Assembly (NCBI RefSeq): GCF_000429505.1
Contig: NZ_AUBZ01000042.1
Location: 1-34,119, forward strand
Origin: Aliagarivorans taiwanensis DSM 22990
GTDB lineage: Bacteria; Pseudomonadota; Gammaproteobacteria; Enterobacterales; Celerinatantimonadaceae
Direction: 5' to 3'
Length of the DNA stretch: 34,119 bases
Below are positions 29,692-34,119 of this stretch, piece after piece; position 1 is the stretch's first letter, and every line of letters starts with the position of its first letter. The position numbers were made by a program, and so were the translations under genes. The notes below the pieces were generated by a model, which was not told where the DNA came from, did not search any database, and saw only the letters and a list, made by a program, of their open reading frames with translations.

Positions 29692-29934
29692 ATGGCGTGT
29701 CGTTACTGCGAAGAGTCTTGGTTCTTCGCCAAGCTGGGGCGCTGCCGCCAGTGCATGGGGCTATGTGTGCTGTTGCTGGTGGTGCTCGGGCTACTGAATC
29801 TTTACCTGCCGGTAGGGCAGGTGGTATACAAGGTGGCGCTGCAGCTTAGTTGGTTGGCGGTGGCTGTCCTTAGCCTCGGCCATCTGGTGATGGCGCTTTA
29901 CTACTGGCTTTCTGATCGAAATGACAAGGGCTGA
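29692..29934 (+). CDS. Small DUF3624-like membrane protein with two CxxC pairs
   Basis: This 80-residue protein starts MACRYCEESWFFAKLGRCRQCMG. Cysteines at 3, 6, 18 and 21 form two CxxC pairs that could bind a zinc ion. Two membrane helices follow (about 24-44 and 50-73). The pattern recalls DUF3624 proteins of Vibrio and Shewanella, an assignment made from memory. AAGGA precedes the ATG, and it lies eight bases after the aldehyde dehydrogenase. Its last 34 bases overlap the 3' end of the miaA-like gene on the other strand. The function is unknown. Confidence 0.75.
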   Translation: MACRYCEESWFFAKLGRCRQCMGLCVLLLVVLGLLNLYLPVGQVVYKVALQLSWLAVAVLSLGHLVMALYYWLSDRNDKG

Positions 29935-30848
29935 TAGTCGCGCCCTTCGATAATCGGCAGCGCTTGTTCCACAAGGTCTTGCTCGGGCGTGAGCCAATGG
30001 ATCGCATCGCCGCGGCGTTGCATCTTGCGGAACCAGGTGTCTTGGCGCTTGGCAAACTGGTGGATCTGCGAATTGAGCTTTTGGAACATATCGTTGTAGC
30101 TAAGCTCACCTTTAAGGTACTGGGCGACCATCCGGTACTCCAAGCCGTAAAACTCTAGGGTATCGTAGCTCACGCCTTGGCTATGTAGCTGCTCAACCTC
30201 TTCAATCATACCTTCCTGCAAGCGCTGCTTAAGGCGCTCGGTAATGCGCTTGCGTAATACTGGGCGCTCCCACTGAATACCAAAATACAGCGGCTGGACC
30301 TTTGGGTAGCTCGGGCTGTGGATCACCTCGCCACTGGCGGTGGCTTGGGCAATCTCAATGGCGCGCACTAGCCGTGGCCGGGTCGCCATATCGGTGTCGT
30401 TGTGTTGTTCGGGCTTGAGCGCAAGCAGGCGCTGCTGGAGCTGCTCCAGGCTGAGTGTTGCCAACTCTTCACGCAGGGTTGGGTTAATCGCCACTTCTTG
30501 CAGGGCAAAGTTTTGGCATACCGCATCTAAATAGAGCCCAGTGCCGCCAGCCACAATCGGCTGCCTGCCCCGCGATACGATGTCTTCACAGGCTGCAAAG
30601 CAATCGCGCTGGAAGTGGAACACACTGTACTCCACACCCGGGTCGACAATGTCAATCAAGTGGTAGGGGATCTCCTGATACTCTGCCAGATCCTTCCCTG
30701 AGCCGATATCCAGACCTCGATAGACCTGACGAGAGTCTGCCGAGATCACTTCACCATGAAGTTTGCGGGCCAGTTCAATGGCCAGGCGGGTTTTACCGGA
30801 TGCGGTGGGACCGAGAACCACCAAAAGGTTATAGAGTTCAGCGTGCAT
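29901..30848 (-). CDS. miaA: tRNA dimethylallyltransferase (MiaA) family protein, atypical type
   Basis: This 315-residue protein has the MiaA P-loop GPTASGKT (13-20), DSRQVYRGLDIGSGKD (38-53), the VAGGTGLYLDAV motif, RPRLVRAIEIA and the C-terminal FYGLEYRMVAQYLKGELSY with HQFAKRQDTWFRKM. The family transfers dimethylallyl to N6 of A37 in tRNAs that read UNN codons. The segment around IGSGKDLAEYQ with IPYHLIDIVDPGVEYSVFHFQRD resembles Bacteroidetes-type MiaA more than the E. coli type (DIGTAKP...). There is no hfq or mutL beside it, the usual miaA neighbours in gammaproteobacteria. It may be a second paralogue. The ATG at 30848 is preferred over a TTG at 30887 because the P-loop then sits at the family position. 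No clear ribosome site is seen. Confidence 0.85.
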   Translation of the reverse strand: MHAELYNLLVVLGPTASGKTRLAIELARKLHGEVISADSRQVYRGLDIGSGKDLAEYQEIPYHLIDIVDPGVEYSVFHFQRDCFAACEDIVSRGRQPIVAGGTGLYLDAVCQNFALQEVAINPTLREELATLSLEQLQQRLLALKPEQHNDTDMATRPRLVRAIEIAQATASGEVIHSPSYPKVQPLYFGIQWERPVLRKRITERLKQRLQEGMIEEVEQLHSQGVSYDTLEFYGLEYRMVAQYLKGELSYNDMFQKLNSQIHQFAKRQDTWFRKMQRRGDAIHWLTPEQDLVEQALPIIEGRDYQPLSFRSESQ

Positions 30849-30904
30849 GAGTGTTCGAGTTAGCCTGTGTGCGGCGAATAGTAGCAATAATCAGAAGGGA
30901 GATA

Positions 30905-30933
30905 CAAAAACGGCATGTGCGAACACATGCCGT
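30905..30933 (-). terminator. Rho-independent terminator of the DUF1127 gene
   Basis: A perfect 10-bp stem (30910-30919 with 30924-30933, ACGGCATGTG/CACATGCCGT) with a four-base loop is followed on the minus strand by TTTTT. It lies 33 bases after the DUF1127 stop and before the miaA-like gene. Confidence 0.88.
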
Positions 30934-30966
30934 ATGAGCCTGAGATCCTTGGCCGAAAGCAGAAAC

Positions 30967-31179
30967 TTAGTTTTGCCAGAAGTGCTTGTTTGACTCGCGG
31001 TAGCGGTCGGCTTCGCTCAGACCGATGTCACGCAGCAGGTAAGAAGGAAGTTGCGCCAGTTGACGGCGAGTGCGTTGGCGTTGCAGCCATAGGTTACCTA
31101 ATTGAAAAATACCGCCGAAGGTGGTTTTTGCTTGGCTGAAAACTGAGTTGTTTTGAATGGTGGTGGTTGAGTTGCTCAT
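30967..31179 (-). CDS. DUF1127 small protein
   Basis: This 70-residue protein has the C-terminal DUF1127 motif RQRTRRQLAQLPSYLLRDIGLSEADRYRES. The Arg-rich helix followed by L-x-x-L-P-x-x-L-L-x-D-I-G-L is diagnostic. The N-terminal 30 residues are polar and variable. Arg-rich DUF1127 proteins in alphaproteobacteria affect phosphate metabolism and RNA turnover, but no role is known for this one. AGAGGA lies upstream of the ATG. It is monocistronic with its own terminator. Confidence 0.88.
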   Translation of the reverse strand: MSNSTTTIQNNSVFSQAKTTFGGIFQLGNLWLQRQRTRRQLAQLPSYLLRDIGLSEADRYRESNKHFWQN

Positions 31180-31583
31180 GGCCGGATCCTCTTGCTTAAT
31201 TTGCGATCAGTTTAGATCTGCACCACTTGGTCAACAAACTGATTTAGCTCATTAACTTTGATAAGAAAAACTAATGCATATGGTCTGACCGAAAGCCACT
31301 TGAGGCATGCGTTAGATAACGTTGAATAAATAGTCATAATGGTGAATATGTATTACCTTTGCGACTCTATTAGTAGAAAGTGATGACTTAACATATCCAA
31401 TACTTAACAGAGGCTTACGTGGGGATTGTGGCGTTAGCATAGCCCTGTGCATAGGCTACTGACTATTTTGTCTAAATTGACTCTATTCAGTTGCGCTTGA
31501 TGTGTTCCGGAGCCGTCAGTCGGTGTTGTCGCTCATTGCCCCTGAGATTAGAAATTTCACGCAATAAATTATCTGAATTTCAT

Positions 31584-31597
31584 TTGTTTTAGATCAA
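31584..31597. promoter_or_regulatory. Near-consensus FNR/EtrA-type site
   Basis: TTGTTTTAGATCAA matches the FNR palindrome TTGAT-N4-ATCAA at 9 of 10 positions. It lies 434 bases upstream of the aminotransferase ATG and about 400 bases from the DUF1127 start, with the MITE-like element between it and the aminotransferase. Confidence 0.45.
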
Positions 31598-31661
31598 TTT
31601 ATATTCAGCACCTTAAGCTCTTTTCGTGCTCGCTGCGCGGTCTGGCTAGCGCTTTCGTTCC

Positions 31662-31681
31662 ACGTACTAAAGGTTGTACGT
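31662..31681. repeat. Hairpin ACGTAC / GTACGT left of the MITE-like element
   Basis: ACGTAC (31662-31667) and GTACGT (31676-31681) are inverted around an eight-base loop. No U tract follows, so it is not a simple terminator. Confidence 0.5.
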
Positions 31682-31723
31682 ATTTTCTCGGGTTTTTCGC
31701 CTTCCCCTATGAGTGCTAAAGTG

Positions 31724-31986
31724 TATACCCGAGCTACCTCAAGATGCAGGGTTCAGAGGTACTTAATGTCCATAGGGCGAGGCGAAAATACGAAGGAATG
31801 ATGACCCATTTCGAGTGTTTTCAACGAAGAGCTATGGACATTGAGTGCCTCCCGTAGGGCGAGTTTTCCAGCCCCTCATGCTGCGTTACTGCTCCTTGAT
31901 TTAGACTACTAGATCGGCGTAGCAATGCCTTGCCTGAGGGACTGGCTTATCTCGCTGAACAGGCATCTTGAGGTGGCTCGGGTATA
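31724..31986. mobile_element. MITE-like element, 263 bp, 24-bp terminal inverted repeats
   Basis: TATACCCGAGCTACCTCAAGATGC (split here as TATACCCGAGCTACC + TCAAGATGC, 31724-31747) is repeated inverted at 31963-31986 with one mismatch. Inside, 31757-31775 (AGGTACTTAATGTCCATAG) pairs with 31832-31850 at 17 of 19 positions, giving a second hairpin. There is no transposase reading frame. I recall similar ends and a similar right-half sequence as dispersed repeats in Vibrio and Shewanella-type genomes, which needs a database search. It ends 44 bases before the aminotransferase ATG. Confidence 0.78.
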
Positions 31987-32030
31987 TAAACCCAAAGGAC
32001 AACAACGAAAAGAGACATTCAGGATAGAAC

Positions 32031-33152
32031 ATGAATATTGAGTCGTTTACCCCCCCTCGTCGCACCTTAATGGGCCCCGGCCCATCAGATATTTCCCCTG
32101 CCGTATTGCAAGCACAAAGTCGCCCCATCGTCGGTCACTTGGATCCTTTGTTCATCAAGATGATGGATGAGATTAAGCTGCTTCTGCAGTACGCCTTCCA
32201 AACCGAGAACCCTCATACCTTTGCGGTATCGGCGCCGGGCTCTGCGGGCATGGAGACCTGCTTTGTAAACCTGGTCGAGCCGGGTGATAAAGTCGTGGTG
32301 TGTATTAATGGCGTGTTTGGTCAGCGCATGCTGGAGAATGTCGAGCGCTGCGGTGGTGAGGCTGTTGTTGTTGAAGATGAATGGGGCCAAGCGGTTAGCG
32401 TTGATAAGGTGGCAGCAGCACTCGAGCAACATAGCGATGCCAAGTTTGTCGCCTTTGTTCACGCCGAGACCTCGACCGGTGTTGCCTCCGATGCCCAAGC
32501 GCTATGTGCGCTGGCCAAGCGGCATGGTTGTCTGACTATCGTCGATAGCGTGACATCTCTTGGCGGTATTCCATTAAAGGTTGATGAGTGGGGTATCGAT
32601 GCTATCTACTCGGGCTCGCAAAAATGCTTGTCATGCGTACCGGGGATCTCGCCAGTGAGCTTTAGCCCAGCAGCTGTTGAGAAGCTTAAAGCGCGCAAGT
32701 CGAAAGTACAGAGTTGGTTCCTCGATCAGACCTTGGTCATGGGCTATTGGTCGGGAGAGCAGAAACGCTCATACCACCATACCGCCCCGGTGACCGCACT
32801 TTATGCGCTGCATGAGTCTTTACTGCAGCTATATAAAGAAGGCTTAGAGAATGCATGGGCCCGCCACGCGGCGATGCATCAAGAGCTAAAAGCTGGCTTA
32901 GACAAGCTAGGTCTGACCCTGACGGTCGATGAAGCAATTCGACTGCCTCAGCTAAACCTGATTGCCATCCCAGAAGGTCTGGACGATGCCGCAGTTCGTA
33001 AACAGCTACTGGAAGATTACAACCTCGAGATTGGTGCGGGTCTGGGTAAGTTTGCTGGTAAGGCTTGGCGGATTGGTTTGATGGGCTATGCCGCCCGCAA
33101 GGAAAACATTGCGCTGTGCTTGGCCGCATTGGCCAAGGTTATTCAGCAATAG
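32031..33152 (+). CDS. Class V PLP aminotransferase, alanine/serine-glyoxylate type
   Basis: This 373-residue aminotransferase shows [26 protein letters not shown], the PLP-phosphate site [45 protein letters not shown] and the PLP lysine in [20 protein letters not shown]. These are the marks of alanine-glyoxylate, serine-glyoxylate and serine-pyruvate aminotransferases. It most likely interconverts glyoxylate and glycine with alanine or serine. The exact amino donor cannot be read from sequence. AGGA lies six bases upstream of the ATG. It is monocistronic with a strong terminator, and its upstream region contains the MITE-like element. Confidence 0.92.
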   Translation: MNIESFTPPRRTLMGPGPSDISPAVLQAQSRPIVGHLDPLFIKMMDEIKLLLQYAFQTENPHTFAVSAPGSAGMETCFVNLVEPGDKVVVCINGVFGQRMLENVERCGGEAVVVEDEWGQAVSVDKVAAALEQHSDAKFVAFVHAETSTGVASDAQALCALAKRHGCLTIVDSVTSLGGIPLKVDEWGIDAIYSGSQKCLSCVPGISPVSFSPAAVEKLKARKSKVQSWFLDQTLVMGYWSGEQKRSYHHTAPVTALYALHESLLQLYKEGLENAWARHAAMHQELKAGLDKLGLTLTVDEAIRLPQLNLIAIPEGLDDAAVRKQLLEDYNLEIGAGLGKFAGKAWRIGLMGYAARKENIALCLAALAKVIQQ

Positions 33153-33169
33153 CCAATCACCCAGTACAC

Positions 33170-33194
33170 AAGGGAGCCGCGGGCTCCCTTTTTC
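33170..33194 (+). terminator. Rho-independent terminator after the class V aminotransferase
   Basis: A perfect 9-bp stem (AAGGGAGCC with GGCTCCCTT) with a GCG loop is followed by a T run. Confidence 0.93.
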
Positions 33195-33219
33195 TTCTAT
33201 ATAGAAAAGACAGATAGAC

Positions 33220-33304
33220 AAGCCAGCTATATAGCTAAGCTGCCTATATAGGTAAGCCAGCTATATAGCTAAGCTGCCTATATAGGTAAGCCTTCTATAT
33301 AGTT
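33220..33304. repeat. Array of five 17-bp units, each with a CTATATAG palindrome
   Basis: Five consecutive units of exactly 17 bases start with AAGC: units 1 and 3 are AAGCCAGCTATATAGCT, units 2 and 4 are AAGCTGCCTATATAGGT, and unit 5 is AAGCCTTCTATATAGTT. Each centres on CTATATAG, extended to a 12-bp palindrome in units 1 and 3. A further TTCTATATAGAA lies at 33195-33206. The array fills the promoter region of the flavin-reductase-like gene. Confidence 0.92.
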
Positions 33305-33330
33305 AAGCCAACAGCATCAGGATCAGCGAT

Positions 33331-33945
33331 ATGGAACTCGACTTCTCGCAACTTACCCCTAATCAGCGCTACCACTGTATGACTCAGGTGATTGCGCCCC
33401 GGCCGGTGGCTTGGATCCTCAGTGAGAACCCACAGGCCGAAAGTTACAACTTGGCGCCGTTTTCCTATTTCAATGCCGTGTGCTCCGATCCCCCACTATT
33501 GATGGTATCGATTGGTCAACGCCCCGAAGGCGGTCCCAAGGATACGGCTGCCAACATTCTCAGCCGCCAGCGCTGCGTCGTGCATATTGCGGGTAGCGAG
33601 TTGGCCGGTGAGGTGACCGAAAGTTCGCGCCCGCTCGCTGTCGGTGAGTCAGAGGTTAGCGCGCAGGCATTAGTATTGGCTGAGTTCGGTGAATCGCCAT
33701 TGCCCCGTTTAGCGAATGCCAAGGTGGCCCTTTACTGCGAGCTCTATAAAAGTGAAGAGATTGGCAGCGCGCCTCAGCAGCTACTGTTTCTGGAGGTCAA
33801 GCAGGTACACATCAGTGATGAGGTTGCCTCTAATAAGGGTGAGCGGCTAAAAGTTGATGCCACTGCACTGGATCCCCTAGGCCGCTTGGGCGGAGGAGAG
33901 TACTGGGTAGGCGGTGAGATCCTCACAATTGATCGCCCAAGTTAG
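33331..33945 (+). CDS. Flavin reductase family (FMN-binding split-barrel) protein
   Basis: This 204-residue protein has the N-terminal signature RYHCMTQVIAPRPVAWILS, followed by YNLAPFSYFNAVCSDPPLLMVSIG and KDTAANILSRQRCVVHIAGSE. It is typical of the DIM6/NTAB flavin-reductase-like family, which binds FMN as a dimer and may reduce flavin for a partner oxygenase. The C-terminus has DPLGRLGGGEYW, common in this subgroup. No partner monooxygenase is adjacent, so the substrate is unknown. The ribosome site (AGGATCAGCGAT before ATG) is weak. The 17-bp palindrome array lies just upstream, and an rRNA promoter follows downstream. Confidence 0.9.
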   Translation: MELDFSQLTPNQRYHCMTQVIAPRPVAWILSENPQAESYNLAPFSYFNAVCSDPPLLMVSIGQRPEGGPKDTAANILSRQRCVVHIAGSELAGEVTESSRPLAVGESEVSAQALVLAEFGESPLPRLANAKVALYCELYKSEEIGSAPQQLLFLEVKQVHISDEVASNKGERLKVDATALDPLGRLGGGEYWVGGEILTIDRPS

Positions 33946-34047
33946 TCTTCAAGGGCGGCATTTCGTATGCTAAATAGCCAAAAACAGGGCTTTTGCTTGA
34001 TATTTGCTCGAACAACTCCATTTTTGTGATTTTCTTCAAAAAAAGCC

Positions 34048-34081
34048 TTGCGCAAAATCCTCGGCTCCCTATAATGCGCCA
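34048..34081 (+). promoter_or_regulatory. rRNA operon P1-type promoter
   Basis: TTGCGC (34048-34053), a 16-base spacer, TATAAT (34070-34075) and the GC-rich discriminator GCGCC come before a likely start at 34081. The stretch CTCCCTATAATGCGCCACC and the following ACTGACACGG match E. coli rrnB P1 as I remember it. An A/T-rich tract at about 34016-34044 would be the UP element. The 16S gene must lie beyond the window. Such promoters are governed by ppGpp, DksA and initiating-nucleotide levels. Confidence 0.88.
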
Positions 34082-34119
34082 CCACTGACACGGCACGGCG
34101 CAACAGGGTTTGCGGTGAA

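Larger units (their letters stand above)
31180..32030. other. Long non-coding region upstream of the class V aminotransferase
   Basis: These 851 bases are more AT-rich than the rest and hold no credible gene. They must contain the DUF1127 promoter on the left and the aminotransferase promoter on the right. From 31180 to about 31580 I see nothing definable. The FNR-like site, a hairpin and a MITE-like element in the right half are listed separately. Confidence 0.7.

Noticed and set aside
31962-31990. Promoter within the right end of the MITE-like element (TTGAGG and TATATAA)
   Set aside because: The hexamers are only 9-11 bases apart, far too close for sigma-70.
31901-32128. 75-residue minus-strand reading frame across the MITE end and the aminotransferase start
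   Set aside because: It runs through the terminal repeat into a clear gene on the other strand and has no similarity or ribosome site.

Overview
The window reads as a chromosomal, housekeeping-rich segment of a gammaproteobacterium, most likely an Alteromonadales member of the Shewanella/Ferrimonas type. The reasons are the gene order (mrcA | pilMNOPQ-aroK-aroB-damX-dam-rpe-gph-trpS, then pabA-astC-astA-astD-DUF1338, then crp/yhfA-prkB-yheU-yheT), the OxyR, CRP, Dam and YhfA sequences that resemble their enterobacterial homologues closely, and an rRNA promoter core at the right end that matches E. coli rrnB P1 as I remember it. The genus call is inference. No plasmid, phage, CRISPR or transposase gene is visible.

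Layout. 1-353 is the 3' end of tuf, closed by a strong terminator. 470-2629 (minus) is a large Ig-like surface lipoprotein. 2865-3755 is oxyR, convergent with mrcA (PBP1a, 3824-6445 minus) across a shared terminator. 6604-11425 is the type IV pilus assembly operon pilMNOPQ. 11624-18284 is the aroK-aroB-damX-dam / rpe-gph-trpS block known from E. coli, here interrupted by a small minus-strand DUF2970 membrane gene. 18367-18966 (minus) is a DUF3833 lipoprotein. 19111-19692 is pabA. 19974-24632 holds arginine-catabolism genes astC, astA and astD plus a DUF1338 gene, preceded by a promoter overlapped by two candidate ArgR boxes. 24694-25332 (minus) is crp, divergent from yhfA, followed by the minus-strand group yheT-yheU-prkB. 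28256-29934 is a coniferyl-aldehyde-type dehydrogenase and a small cysteine-rich membrane protein. 29901-30848 (minus) is a MiaA-family protein of unusual sequence type, then a DUF1127 gene.

The region 31180-32030 is the only long non-coding stretch. It contains a 263-bp MITE-like element with 24-bp terminal inverted repeats, an inverted relative of part of its interior, and a near-consensus FNR/EtrA-type site. It is followed by a class V aminotransferase (32031-33152), a 17-bp-period array of CTATATAG palindromes (33220-33304), a flavin-reductase-like gene, and an rRNA P1 promoter whose operon lies beyond the window.

Functionally, most genes belong to conserved core systems: envelope growth (PBP1a, DamX), type IV pili, the shikimate pathway, DNA adenine methylation, tryptophanyl-tRNA charging, folate precursor synthesis, arginine succinyltransferase catabolism and global regulation (OxyR, CRP). 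I see no clearly new multi-gene system. The most unusual items are the palindrome array, the MITE region, the atypical MiaA-like gene, the short DUF1338 protein attached to the ast genes, and a two-residue insertion in CRP beside its cAMP-phosphate site.
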